A stretch of DNA of 54,787 nt. Origin: Acidimicrobiales bacterium (GTDB taxonomy: Bacteria > Actinomycetota > Acidimicrobiia > Acidimicrobiales > Aldehydirespiratoraceae). Positions 8,253-16,000 of the stretch are shown piece by piece. Below the pieces are notes generated by a model that was given only the letters and a program-made list of their open reading frames with translations, did no database searches and was not told the DNA's origin. Position numbers and translations under genes: made by a program. Location: NCBI GenBank assembly GCA_029246685.1, contig JAQWMR010000007.1:1-54787 (forward strand). The letters run 5' to 3'. Positions within the stretch are counted from its first letter, which is position 1, and every line of letters starts with the position of its first letter.

Positions 8253-9152
8253 ATGCGTGTACTCATCAGCGGTTCCACCGGCTTCATCGGCGATGCCCTC
8301 GTGCGACGTCTATCGGCGACCGGTCATCAGCCCGTGCGGCTCGTCCGTTCGAACCCGCCCGATTCGGTTCCGTCGGTCCGCTGGAACCCAGCCGAGCGAT
8401 CGATCGAGCCCGGCGCACTCGATGGGATTGATGCCGTCGTGCACCTCGCTGGCGAGAGCATTGCGTCCTCGCGATGGACCGATGCCCAAAAGGCCCGGAT
8501 CCTCGACAGTCGAGTCGATACCACCACCACGCTTGCCGATGCCATCGCGACGGCGTCCAACCCGCCCTCAGTCTTCCTCTGCGGATCGGCGATCGGCCTC
8601 TACGGCGACCGAGGCGACGAACGGGTCGACGAGACGAGCTCTGCGAGCGACGACTTTGCAGCAGTCGTCTCGCAGTCTTGGGAAGCCGCAGCGCAGCCTG
8701 CCGAGACCGACAGAACCCGCGTTGCATATCTCCGAACCGGGATCGTCCTTGATCCGTCCGGCGGCGCTCTTCGCGAGCAGCTTCCATTCTTTCGCCTGGG
8801 CCTCGGCGGCCGCATCGGGTCGGGCCGCCAGTGGTTCAGCTGGATCTCTCTGCGCGACGAAGTGGATGCAATCCTGCATCTGTTGCAGGCCGACGACGTC
8901 ACCGGCCCGGTCAACCTCACCGCGCCGAATCCGGTCACCAACGCCGAGTTCACCAAGGCACTTGGATCGGCTCTCGGCCGGCCAACGCTGCTCCCGACTC
9001 CCCGCATTGCGCTCTGGGCCCGCCTGGGACGCGAGCTTTCACGCACGCTGCTCGAGGGCGGAGCCCACGTGTCACCGGGTGTGCTCTTGGCAAGTGGCTA
9101 CCAGTTCGTCGATCCCGAGATCCGACCTGCCCTCGACGACATGCTGCGCTGA
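8253..9152 (+). CDS. TIGR01777-type NAD-dependent epimerase/SDR
   Basis: This 299-residue extended short-chain dehydrogenase starts at the ATG at 8253, preceded by GGGAGG. It opens with the nucleotide-binding SGSTGFIGDALVRRL. It continues with the family motifs VVHLAGESIASSRWT, KARILDSRV, SAIGLYGDRGDE and WFSWISLRDEV, which mark the YfcH/SDR39U1 group rather than sugar epimerases. The C-terminal DUF1731-like part (VNLTAPNPVTNAEF...ALGRP) is complete. The substrate is unknown for the family. It converges with rnhA, leaving 3 bp between stops. Confidence 0.85.
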   Translation: MRVLISGSTGFIGDALVRRLSATGHQPVRLVRSNPPDSVPSVRWNPAERSIEPGALDGIDAVVHLAGESIASSRWTDAQKARILDSRVDTTTTLADAIATASNPPSVFLCGSAIGLYGDRGDERVDETSSASDDFAAVVSQSWEAAAQPAETDRTRVAYLRTGIVLDPSGGALREQLPFFRLGLGGRIGSGRQWFSWISLRDEVDAILHLLQADDVTGPVNLTAPNPVTNAEFTKALGSALGRPTLLPTPRIALWARLGRELSRTLLEGGAHVSPGVLLASGYQFVDPEIRPALDDMLR

Positions 9153-9155
9153 GCG

Positions 9156-10193
9156 TCAGGGATTGATGATCCAGACATCGTCGGGCATCGCCTGCTCGAG
9201 GCGGCCGACGATTTTCCCGACCCGGGGTTCGGCCTGATCCCATACGACAATCGCCTCGGTCGCCGTTTTTTGGAGCCAGCCGTTGCGGCGATCGAGCGCC
9301 TGTCCGGCCGCCCTGTTGTCGGCAGGCACTTTCTTCTCTAGCTGCACAACCGCTGACGCTTCGCCGAGCAGCTCCTGGAAACGCCGCCGGGTCGGTGCAG
9401 GCCACTTGATCTCAGGATCGGGAAACGGAAGAACGGCAACATAGCGCAGCTCGGCTTCGGCAGCGGCTTCGGCCGCCAGCATCTCAGCGCCTAAGCGCAA
9501 GCCGGTAAGCACGATGAGTTCAGGGTTAAGTTCGGCCTTCGCCACGAGGATCTCGGTGAGCTGCCTTCGAACCTCACCGGCAATGGGATTGGGGTCGTAT
9601 CCGCCGAGCTGCGGCGGCTGGAGCCCAGTCACCAAAACGGCCGGGCCGGTCGGCTGCCAGGCCGACGAGTACACGCCGCCTGGGCCCGGCTTCGGGGCGG
9701 CCGCCGGAACTGTGGAGATCTTGTCGGGCGAACCCAGATCGCCAGGAATGCCGACACCGTGGCGCCCAACCCCGGTATGGGATGCTTCCACCGCAAGCCG
9801 ATCAGCGATGTCGTTGTACTCGTCGCCCGCGTGACCTTTCACCCACGTGAACTCGAGCTCCTCGGCGCGAGAGCGATACAGATCGATCAGCGGCTCCCAG
9901 ATATCGCGGTTCGCAACTGGCTCCTTCTTGGAGTTCTTCCAGCCGCGCTTGAGCCACCCCTTCCACCAACCGTCGCGAAAGCAGTTGACGACATACGTCG
10001 AGTCCGAGACAACTTCGACTGGGCCTTCGATCGTTCGCAGCGCGTCGAGCGCGGCCATCAGCTCCATGCGTTGGTTCGTGGTGTCAGCATCGAATCCGTT
10101 GGCCCACCGCCCACCAGGCACCACCCAGCCCCACCCGCCCGGGCCGGGATTGCCCCGGCAGGCCCCATCCGTGTACACGACCGTCTTCGCCAC
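9156..10193 (-). CDS. rnhA: RNase HI fused to a YpsA-like SLOG domain
   Basis: GTG at 10193 gives 345 residues. Residues 1-140 are ribonuclease HI, with YTDGACRGNPGPGGWGW and acidic residues Asp9, Glu44, Asp64 and Asp131 plus His121 in VKGHAGDEYNDIADRLA. It should cleave RNA in RNA-DNA hybrids. After a Pro/Gly linker, residues ~170-345 (VLVTGLQPPQLGGYDPNP, VLTGLRLGAEMLAAEAA, ending DDVWIINP) resemble the YpsA/DUF1273 SLOG nucleotide-binding fold. SLOG proteins bind nucleotides or related ligands, so this half may sense or target. No Shine-Dalgarno is seen; TAGGGT sits 7 nt upstream. Fusion of these two domains is unusual. Confidence 0.85.
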   Translation of the reverse strand: MAKTVVYTDGACRGNPGPGGWGWVVPGGRWANGFDADTTNQRMELMAALDALRTIEGPVEVVSDSTYVVNCFRDGWWKGWLKRGWKNSKKEPVANRDIWEPLIDLYRSRAEELEFTWVKGHAGDEYNDIADRLAVEASHTGVGRHGVGIPGDLGSPDKISTVPAAAPKPGPGGVYSSAWQPTGPAVLVTGLQPPQLGGYDPNPIAGEVRRQLTEILVAKAELNPELIVLTGLRLGAEMLAAEAAAEAELRYVAVLPFPDPEIKWPAPTRRRFQELLGEASAVVQLEKKVPADNRAAGQALDRRNGWLQKTATEAIVVWDQAEPRVGKIVGRLEQAMPDDVWIINP

Positions 10194-10200
10194 GATTGCG

Positions 10201-10210
10201 ACCCTACCCG
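10201..10210. promoter_or_regulatory. Overlapping divergent -10 elements between rnhA and aceE
   Basis: ACCCTACCCG reads TAGGGT on the minus strand (10201-10206), 7 nt from the rnhA GTG. It reads TACCCG on the plus strand (10205-10210), 7 nt before an ATG at 10218. The two share one TA step. The plus-strand copy lacks the final T and is weaker. Confidence 0.4.
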
Positions 10211-10217
10211 TGGTTGA

Positions 10218-10229
10218 ATGAACCCATGA
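10218..10229 (+). other. Three-codon leader frame overlapping the aceE start
   Basis: ATG AAC CCA TGA starts 7 nt after TACCCG. Its stop overlaps the aceE ATG at 10226 as ATGA. If transcription is leaderless, ribosomes would translate M-N-P and restart at aceE, which has no clear Shine-Dalgarno. Could be coincidence. Confidence 0.25.
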
Positions 10230-12943
10230 TTGACCACTACTCGCGTCAGCTCCCTGACATCGACCCAGCTGAGACACAGGAGTGGATCGATTCTCTCGAC
10301 GCTGTCGTAGGGGCGCAAGGAGCACCGCGTGCGCGCTACATCCTGGCGAAACTGCTGGAGCGCTCCAACGAGCTCCAGATCGGGGTGCCTCCGACGACGT
10401 CGACGCCCTACATCAACACCATTCCCGCTGAACAGCAGCCATTCTTCCCCGGTAACGAGGACATCGAACGCAGGATCCGTGCGTTCATCCGCTGGAACGC
10501 CGCGGCGATGGTCATCCGGGCCAACAAGTCTGCTGAAGGTATCGGTGGCCACCTCTCCACGTACGCCTCAAGTGCCTCGCTGTACGAGGTCGGATTCAAC
10601 CACTTCTTCAAGGGCAAGGACGACGGACTCGCAGGCGACCACGTCTACTACCAGGGCCACGCAGCGCCCGGCGTCTACGCCCGAGCGTTCCTCGAAGGTC
10701 GTCTGAGCGAGACGAACCTCGACAACTTCCGCATGGAGATCGGTGGGAACGGCCTGTCGAGCTACCCGCACCCGCGGCTCATGCCTCACTTCTGGGAGTA
10801 CCCCACCGTGTCGATGGGGCTCGGTCCGATCAACTCGATCTATCACGCCCGTTTCAACAAGTACCTCCACCAGCGGCAACTTGAAGACACCAGCCAGAGT
10901 CAGATCTGGTCATTCCTTGGCGACGGTGAGTGCGACGAGCCCGAAACCCTGGGCGCCATCTCCCTCGCTGGCCGGTCCGATCTCGGCAACCTCAATTGGG
11001 TGATCAACTGCAACCTGCAGCGCCTCGATGGGCCAGTGCGCGGCAACGGAAAGATCATTCAAGAACTCGAAGGCGTGTTCCGCGGCGCAGGCTGGAACGT
11101 CATCAAAGTCGTGTGGGGTTCGGCCTGGGACGAGCTGCTGCACCGCGACGTCGACGGCGTGCTGCTCAACAAAATGAACCAGACCGTCGACGGCGAATAC
11201 CAGCGCTACGCCACCGAAGACGGCGCATACATCCGAGAACACTTCTTTGGTCCCGACCCGCGCCTCCGCAAGCTCGTCGAACACCTCTCCGATCACGATA
11301 TCGAGCTGCTCCCTCGCGGCGGGCACGACTATCAGAAGGTCTACGCGGCCTTCAAGAAGGCCTCAGAGATCACCGACCAGCCGACGGTGATCCTCGCCAA
11401 GACGGTCAAGGGGTGGACGCTCGGCGAAGGCTTTGAGGGCCGCAACGCCACCCACCAGATCAAGAAGATGTCCAAGCAGCAGCTCCTCGAGCTTCGGTCA
11501 CGGCTGCACGTGGAGGACGAGATCCCGGAGGAAGCGCTCGAGGACGGGATCCCGCCGTACTACCGCCCCTCCCCGGATTCGCCCGAGCGGGAGTACCTCA
11601 TGGATCGGCGCCGCGCGCTGGACGGTCCGCTCCCCAGCCGGCTGATCCGCGATCGCCGCCCGCTCGCGCTCCCCGGCGAGTCCCCCTTTCTGGATCTGAT
11701 GAAGGGATCGTCCGGGCGCGAAGTCTCCACCACGATGGCATTCACCTCCCTGCTGCGCGATCTGCTCCGCGACGAAGCCTTCGGCGAGCGAGTCGTGCCG
11801 ATCATTCCCGACGAGGCCCGCACGTTCGGCATGGACTCGCTGTTCCGGGAGTTCGGCATCTACGCGCCGACCGGGCAGCTCTACGAACCAGTCGACCACG
11901 ACCTGCTTCTGTCCTACACCGAGAGCGAAGACGGCCAGCTGCTCGAGGAGGGCATCACCGAGTGCGGCTCCACGGCGTCGTGGATCGCGGCCGGGACCGC
12001 CTATGCCAACAACGGCGTGCCCATGGTGCCCTTCTACACCTTCTATTCGATGTTCGGATTCCAGCGAGTGGGCGACTCGATCTGGGCGGCGGCCGACGCC
12101 CGTACCCGCGGCTTTCTCATGGGAGCCACGGCGGGGCGGACCACCCTGCTGGGCGAGGGCCTGCAGCACCAGGACGGCCACAGCCTCCTGCTCGCGTCGA
12201 CCGTGCCGGCCTGCGAGGCGTACGACCCGGCCTTTGCCTACGAACTCGCGACGATCATCCGCGACGCGCTGCACCGCATGTATCCGGACGGCAGCGCTGT
12301 CAATGGCGAGGACGTCTTCTACTACCTGACGATCTACAACGAGAACTACGAGCAGCCGCCCCGCCCGGACCACGTGCAGGACCGTGACATCACCGACGGC
12401 ATGTACAAGTGGGACGACGGCCCCGACGGCAAGACGCACCGCGCGACCATCCTCTTCTCGGGCCCCGCGAACCTTGCGGCTCGTGAGGCGCAGGCGATTC
12501 TCGCGGAGTTCCACGACGTGTCCGCCGAGCTCTGGAGCGTCACCTCCTACAAACGGCTGCGGGCCGAAGCCCTCGACGCCGAACGACGGAACCGGCTGCA
12601 GCCGGAGAGCGATCCCGACGTGCCGGCCCTGACGCACAAGCTCATGGACAGCGAGGGCCCGATCGTCGCGGTCTCGGACTGGATGGGTCTCGTCCCCGGC
12701 CAGATCAGCAAGTGGGTCCCCCGCCCGATGCATGTCCTCGGCACCGACGGGTTCGGGCGCTCCGACACCCGCGAGAACCTTCGTCGCTTCTTCGAGGTCG
12801 ATGCGTTCCACGTCGTCGTCACCGTCCTCGCCGCGCTCGCCGAAGACGGAGTGATCGAGGCCTCCGAGGCCGCTGCTGCGATCCAGACCTACGGGATCGA
12901 CCCGTACCGCCCGGATCCGGCCCACCCCGACACGGGCAGCTGA
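10226..12943 (+). CDS. aceE: Pyruvate dehydrogenase E1, homodimeric type
   Basis: The 905-residue protein is full length for AceE. It decarboxylates pyruvate with thiamine diphosphate and acetylates the lipoyl group of E2. Visible family blocks are LPDIDPAETQEWIDSL at the N-terminus, NTIPAEQQPFFPG, GGHLSTYASSASLYEVGFNH, the ThDP motif start GDGECDEPE with INCNLQRLDGPVRGNGK, IPDEARTFGMDSLF, and GATAGRTTLLGEGLQHQDGH. The ATG at 10226 matches the usual N-terminus. Base composition appears richer in GC after ~11.48 kb, but the frame and conservation are continuous. The HhH-GPD gene follows 2 bp after the stop. Confidence 0.95.
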   Translation: MIDHYSRQLPDIDPAETQEWIDSLDAVVGAQGAPRARYILAKLLERSNELQIGVPPTTSTPYINTIPAEQQPFFPGNEDIERRIRAFIRWNAAAMVIRANKSAEGIGGHLSTYASSASLYEVGFNHFFKGKDDGLAGDHVYYQGHAAPGVYARAFLEGRLSETNLDNFRMEIGGNGLSSYPHPRLMPHFWEYPTVSMGLGPINSIYHARFNKYLHQRQLEDTSQSQIWSFLGDGECDEPETLGAISLAGRSDLGNLNWVINCNLQRLDGPVRGNGKIIQELEGVFRGAGWNVIKVVWGSAWDELLHRDVDGVLLNKMNQTVDGEYQRYATEDGAYIREHFFGPDPRLRKLVEHLSDHDIELLPRGGHDYQKVYAAFKKASEITDQPTVILAKTVKGWTLGEGFEGRNATHQIKKMSKQQLLELRSRLHVEDEIPEEALEDGIPPYYRPSPDSPEREYLMDRRRALDGPLPSRLIRDRRPLALPGESPFLDLMKGSSGREVSTTMAFTSLLRDLLRDEAFGERVVPIIPDEARTFGMDSLFREFGIYAPTGQLYEPVDHDLLLSYTESEDGQLLEEGITECGSTASWIAAGTAYANNGVPMVPFYTFYSMFGFQRVGDSIWAAADARTRGFLMGATAGRTTLLGEGLQHQDGHSLLLASTVPACEAYDPAFAYELATIIRDALHRMYPDGSAVNGEDVFYYLTIYNENYEQPPRPDHVQDRDITDGMYKWDDGPDGKTHRATILFSGPANLAAREAQAILAEFHDVSAELWSVTSYKRLRAEALDAERRNRLQPESDPDVPALTHKLMDSEGPIVAVSDWMGLVPGQISKWVPRPMHVLGTDGFGRSDTRENLRRFFEVDAFHVVVTVLAALAEDGVIEASEAAAAIQTYGIDPYRPDPAHPDTGS

Positions 12944-12945
12944 GC

Positions 12946-13524
12946 GTGCCCGGCACCCTGGTGGTGACGGGTGACGCGGCGGCCGATCGGCTCGTCAACA
13001 ACGATCCCCTCGCCCTGATGATCGCAATGCTGCTCGACCAGCAGATCGCAATCGAACTCGCCTTCATGGGACCGGCCCGGCTCGCCGAGCGACTCGGCGG
13101 CTCGCTGGACACCGCAACTATCGCGGCAATGAATCCCGACGACTTCGCCGAGATTGCCCGCACCAAACCGGCGCTGCACCGATTCCCGGCCGCGATGGGC
13201 GGGCGCATCCAGGAGATGGCTCGCCACATCGTCGATGTCTATGACGGTGATGCGGGAGCCATCTGGCGCCGCGTCCGGCGGGCCGAGGTGCTCGCCGACC
13301 GGCTGAGCGCGGTTCCCGGCTACGGCCCGGAGAAGATCAAGATCTTCACGGCTGTGCTCGCCAAACGATTCGATCGGCGGCCGCAGGGTTGGGAGTCCGT
13401 CGCCGGGCCCTTCGCCGACGACGAACTGCGCTCCGTCGCCGATATGGATTCGTTGGAGGCACTCACCGCGTTGCGAGAGCGTCGGCGGGCGATGAAAGCC
13501 GCCGGAAAGGCGAAGACGGACTAG
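12946..13524 (+). CDS. HhH-GPD-type base excision repair protein
   Basis: GTG at 12946, 2 bp after the aceE stop, gives 192 residues. The protein resembles the actinobacterial HhH-GPD family (TIGR03252-like): an early DPLALMIAMLLDQQIAIELAF segment and a helix-hairpin-helix VPGYGPEKIKIFTAVLAKRF at ~125-145. A conserved WES(V)AGPFADDE tail follows. These proteins are predicted DNA glycosylases, but the substrate is unproven. The catalytic Asp normally found after the HhH in Nth/MutY is not evident. Probably co-transcribed with aceE; convergent with the hydrolase gene. Confidence 0.8.
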   Translation: MPGTLVVTGDAAADRLVNNDPLALMIAMLLDQQIAIELAFMGPARLAERLGGSLDTATIAAMNPDDFAEIARTKPALHRFPAAMGGRIQEMARHIVDVYDGDAGAIWRRVRRAEVLADRLSAVPGYGPEKIKIFTAVLAKRFDRRPQGWESVAGPFADDELRSVADMDSLEALTALRERRRAMKAAGKAKTD

Positions 13525-13538
13525 CGCGATCGGACGAT

Positions 13539-14306
13539 TCAGTCCGCGCCGAGCAAGGCGTTGCGTTGCCGATCGAGCCATCCGACGAGCACGGCGATCG
13601 CCCGCGGGTCGTGGCGGAGATGGTGACCGGCACCGGCAATGACCCGGAGGTCGGCCTCGCCGTGCGCGTCGGCGACTGCACGGGCGTCGAAGACGGGGAC
13701 CACTTCGTCGTCGGACCCGTGGATGAGCATCAGGTTGCGTGGCGCGAGTTGCTCCGCTGCGTTGGCCGCAGTCACCGAGAGGAGTTCGGCGGACCAGTCG
13801 TCGAACGACTCGGGGTAGTCATCGTTGCGGATGACGCCCATCTCTCGCGCCAGTACGAGGAGTTTGCGGGGGCTCTGCGCCCAGTCCTGGAAGTCGGCCG
13901 GCACGCCGACCGCGCACACGCCGTTGATCGACGGATCCGCGGCCGCCGCGGCAATCGCCAGCGCGCCGCCGGTTCCGAACCCGACGATCCATACGCCATC
14001 GCAGGGAACCGACTCCCGGAGGTGAGACACCGCGCCCGCCAGGTCTCGCTGCCAGCCGCCGAGCGAGAAGTCGCCCTCGGATTCGGCAACGCCCCGGCTG
14101 GAGAACGCCAGCGCCGCCCAGCCCGCTTCCGTCGCAACGCGATCGGCCAGCTCCGGGAAGCTCCGGGTGGAGTTGATACCTCCGCCGGCTTCGGCGGGGA
14201 AGCCATGCGCGATCACCAGGCCCGGCTGCGCAGTCGGGTGGATCTGCGTAGGCCGAGCGAGATGGGCCGCGAGCTCGATGCCATCGACGCTGAAGCGGCG
14301 ATCCAC
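13539..14306 (-). CDS. Alpha/beta hydrolase
   Basis: GTG at 14306 gives 255 residues and begins VDRRFSVDGIELAAHL, 4 bp after the preceding small gene's stop, indicating coupling. Core motifs are LVIAHGFPAEAGGG (oxyanion region), AFSSRGVAESEGDF, and VGFGTGGALA where the nucleophile elbow G-x-S-x-G would lie. The elbow Ser is replaced by Thr (GFGTGG), which questions ordinary serine-hydrolase chemistry. LIHGSDDEVVP and GAGHHLRHD give the usual Asp and His. The fold is clear, the substrate unknown. Confidence 0.75.
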   Translation of the reverse strand: MDRRFSVDGIELAAHLARPTQIHPTAQPGLVIAHGFPAEAGGGINSTRSFPELADRVATEAGWAALAFSSRGVAESEGDFSLGGWQRDLAGAVSHLRESVPCDGVWIVGFGTGGALAIAAAAADPSINGVCAVGVPADFQDWAQSPRKLLVLAREMGVIRNDDYPESFDDWSAELLSVTAANAAEQLAPRNLMLIHGSDDEVVPVFDARAVADAHGEADLRVIAGAGHHLRHDPRAIAVLVGWLDRQRNALLGAD

Positions 14307-14310
14307 TCCG

Positions 14311-14502
14311 TCAGATCTTTCGCAGGCGGTACCCGCGGTTACGGGCCTCGGCGAGCGTGTCAGGCCCGAACGTCTGTGTGTGCGAGCCGGCCGCAAGCTC
14401 ATCGATGACGGCCGTGTCCTCGACATCGTCCAGGTCGTAGACCGCCTGCGTCCGTTTGTCGCCCAGGAACTGGCTGTGTTCGAAACGGGTCGGTCGATCC
14501 AT
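14311..14502 (-). CDS. Conserved-looking 63-residue protein of unknown function
   Basis: ATG at 14502 (MDRPTRFEHSQFLGDKRTQA) opens an acidic 63-residue frame ending ARNRGYRLRKI. The middle is rich in Asp/Glu and the end is basic. I do not recognise a family and no membrane segment is present. Its stop is 4 bp before the hydrolase GTG, so the two are probably one transcript. TATATT lies 8 nt upstream, supporting this start over longer in-frame alternatives. Confidence 0.6.
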   Translation of the reverse strand: MDRPTRFEHSQFLGDKRTQAVYDLDDVEDTAVIDELAAGSHTQTFGPDTLAEARNRGYRLRKI

Positions 14503-14510
14503 GGCGATGA

Positions 14511-14516
14511 AATATA
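14511..14516 (-). promoter_or_regulatory. Leaderless-type -10 (TATATT) for the 63-residue gene
   Basis: On the minus strand TATATT precedes the ATG at 14502 by 8 nt. The hexamer stands out in an otherwise GC-rich context. Confidence 0.5.
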
Positions 14517-14534
14517 GCCCGGAAAAGAAGCCGT

Positions 14535-14557
14535 CCCGGGGCCCTGTGGACCCCGGG
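14535..14557. terminator. Strong GC hairpin upstream of the 63-residue gene
   Basis: CCCGGGG and CCCCGGG (14535-14541, 14551-14557) form a perfect 7-bp stem with a 9-nt loop. No long T-run follows on either strand, so intrinsic termination is uncertain. It may insulate the small gene from transcription coming from the right. Confidence 0.35.
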
Positions 14558-14671
14558 AACGACCCGTGATTCTTCATCTCTGAAAAACACTGCTGGAATC
14601 CCGGGGGTGGTTGTGCACTCTCAGTAGAGCGCGGCTGACAGGCGTGACAATGTCCCGTCCCACGAATCCCA

Positions 14672-14734
14672 GGGGTGGAGCTGGCATGGTTTGCGCCAGT
14701 GGTCCAGCGGCCGTAGCTAGCGGCCAGCCACCTC
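14672..14734. ncRNA. Candidate structured element (three-way junction) in a gene-free stretch
   Basis: The 320 bp between 14503 and 14824 hold no credible gene. Within them GGGTGG-type bases 14672-14678 pair with 14728-14734 (7 bp with one G-U). They enclose hairpin CTGGC/GCCAG (14681-14699) and hairpin GGCCG/CGGCC with loop TAGCTAG (14709-14725). The strand is undetermined. It could be an RNA, a protein-binding site or the remains of a mobile element end. I match it to no known riboswitch. Confidence 0.3.
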
Positions 14735-14824
14735 CAAGGTCACAGATCTTCTACTCACTGTCTGACCACCTCCTCTCTTTGGTCCTCCCAGTGAACCACA
14801 TCCAGGACCGGTGAGGGGTCAGTT

Positions 14825-15271
14825 TCAGGTGGCAGGGTCTGCTTCGCTGCCGACGGCGCCGATGGCGACGAGGTACTGCATCTGGAGGTCGAGGACGCAG
14901 AGGACGTCGACAGCGTCCGGTCCGTTCTCGGCGATGGACTGCGCGACGACGGCATCGATCGCAGCCTCGTCTGGCGCGACTGCACCGTCTGTACGAATCG
15001 CGTCGGTGGCGAGTTCCTGGCCGTAGCGCGACGCCGCTCCGATCTCGAAGAACCAGTCCATGTGCCACCCGAGGACCTGCGCGACCTCGTCATAGCTGAG
15101 CCGTGCGGTGACCTCGTCGGGCAGCCGGTCTCCGATCCACTGAGCGGCGTCGTGGAGGTCGTAGACCGCCGGCGCTCGTTCGACCTCGAGCTCACCGACG
15201 ACACGCCCGATCGCGACGAACGCGATGACCGCGACGACGAGCGCACCGAGGACGAAGACGACGAGGGTCAC
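14825..15271 (-). CDS. Membrane-anchored hypothetical protein
   Basis: GTG at 15271 gives 148 residues. One N-terminal membrane helix (VVFVLGALVVAVIAFVAIG) is followed by a soluble domain with VYDLHDAAQWIGDRLPDEV and YDEVAQVLGWHMDWFFEIG. The C-terminal half includes VLDLQMQYLVAIGAVG. Similar proteins seem common in actinobacteria, but I cannot name the family or a function. TAGAGT lies 6 nt upstream of the GTG and overlaps the promoter element of the divergent gene. Confidence 0.7.
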   Translation of the reverse strand: MTLVVFVLGALVVAVIAFVAIGRVVGELEVERAPAVYDLHDAAQWIGDRLPDEVTARLSYDEVAQVLGWHMDWFFEIGAASRYGQELATDAIRTDGAVAPDEAAIDAVVAQSIAENGPDAVDVLCVLDLQMQYLVAIGAVGSEADPAT

Positions 15272-15277
15272 GTCTCA

Positions 15278-15287
15278 ACTCTAGGAT
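15278..15287. promoter_or_regulatory. Two divergent leaderless -10 elements sharing a TA step
   Basis: ACTCTAGGAT reads TAGAGT on the minus strand (15278-15283), 6 nt from the GTG at 15271. It reads TAGGAT on the plus strand (15282-15287), 6 nt from the ATG at 15294. Only 22 bp separate the two start codons. Each promoter's -35 region must lie inside the opposite coding sequence. Confidence 0.55.
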
Positions 15288-15293
15288 CCGGCC

Positions 15294-16000
15294 ATGCTCA
15301 TCGTGCATGAGGTCCACTCCGTCGACGGACGCCACGGGGACGGCTTCGACGACTTGTGGCGCGACGAATGGATACCCGCCGTCGGCGCCGCAGACGACCC
15401 CGCGTGTTGCACTATCTCCGCCACGTCCACGGCACGGGCCCTTCGTACCGGATCGTCACACTGACCGCCTTCGCCGATGTGGCCGCCCTCGCCGCCGCCC
15501 AGGACCGCGTCGAGCACGGGGACCTCGCCCCGCTGGCTGCGCGCATGGACGAACTCCGACACTCCGTCACCACGAAGACCGTCCGGCCCCTGCCGTGGTC
15601 CGTCGATGCGCTCGATCTCGCGGCGGTGCCGACGGCTGATGTCGATCATCGCGCCGCGGTGTTCATGGAGGACACCGTCTGGCCCGATCAGGGCAAGATC
15701 GCCGAGTACATCGAGCGTTCCGGCGCCCACTACGCGCGCTGGATGGCGAGCGACGAGCACGACGAGACGGAGTTGCTCCGGATCGAGGCCGCCTACGAAA
15801 GCGTCTACGGCGGCGGCATCCGCAACGAGATCATCCTGTGGCAGCGAGTCACCCGCCTGGACTGGATGCCCGGCTTGCTGATCATGGAAGTGCCGGAGCA
15901 CCTCAAGGCACCGGGCACCTGGATGCACGACGCACTGCAGCTGCGCGACCAATGGGAGTCCAAACTCCTCCGATCGACCCGTTGGAGCCCGCTGCCATGA
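15294..16000 (+). pseudogene. NIPSNAP-like / dimeric alpha-beta barrel protein with one frameshift
   Basis: ATG at 15294 begins MLIVHEVHSVDGRHGDGFDD and runs in frame to about 15400 (GAADDP). The homologous continuation RVLHYLRHVHGTGPSYRIVT is then found in the -1 frame to the TGA at 15998-16000. One missing base in GACCCCGCG would restore about 236 residues. The start pattern (extended strand, EWIPAV) and the YRIVTLTAFAD block suggest a dimeric alpha/beta-barrel (NIPSNAP-like) fold, tentatively. It overlaps the next gene by ATGA, so the two were co-translated. Sequencing error is as likely as a true mutation. Confidence 0.6.

Noticed and set aside
11400..11560. Possible second chimera point inside aceE because GC seems to rise
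   Set aside because: The protein alignment blocks run unbroken through this region and no frame or domain anomaly exists. The change may reflect residue content; I could not compute a proper GC profile.
11498..12925. Long minus-strand open frame opposite aceE
   Set aside because: Antisense to conserved AceE motifs, Arg/Val/Gly-rich low-complexity translation, no family.
14600..14845. IS21-like element end (CAGTTTCAGGTGGCA near 14835)
   Set aside because: The words recall IS21 termini, but no matching inverted repeat, target duplication or transposase is present.
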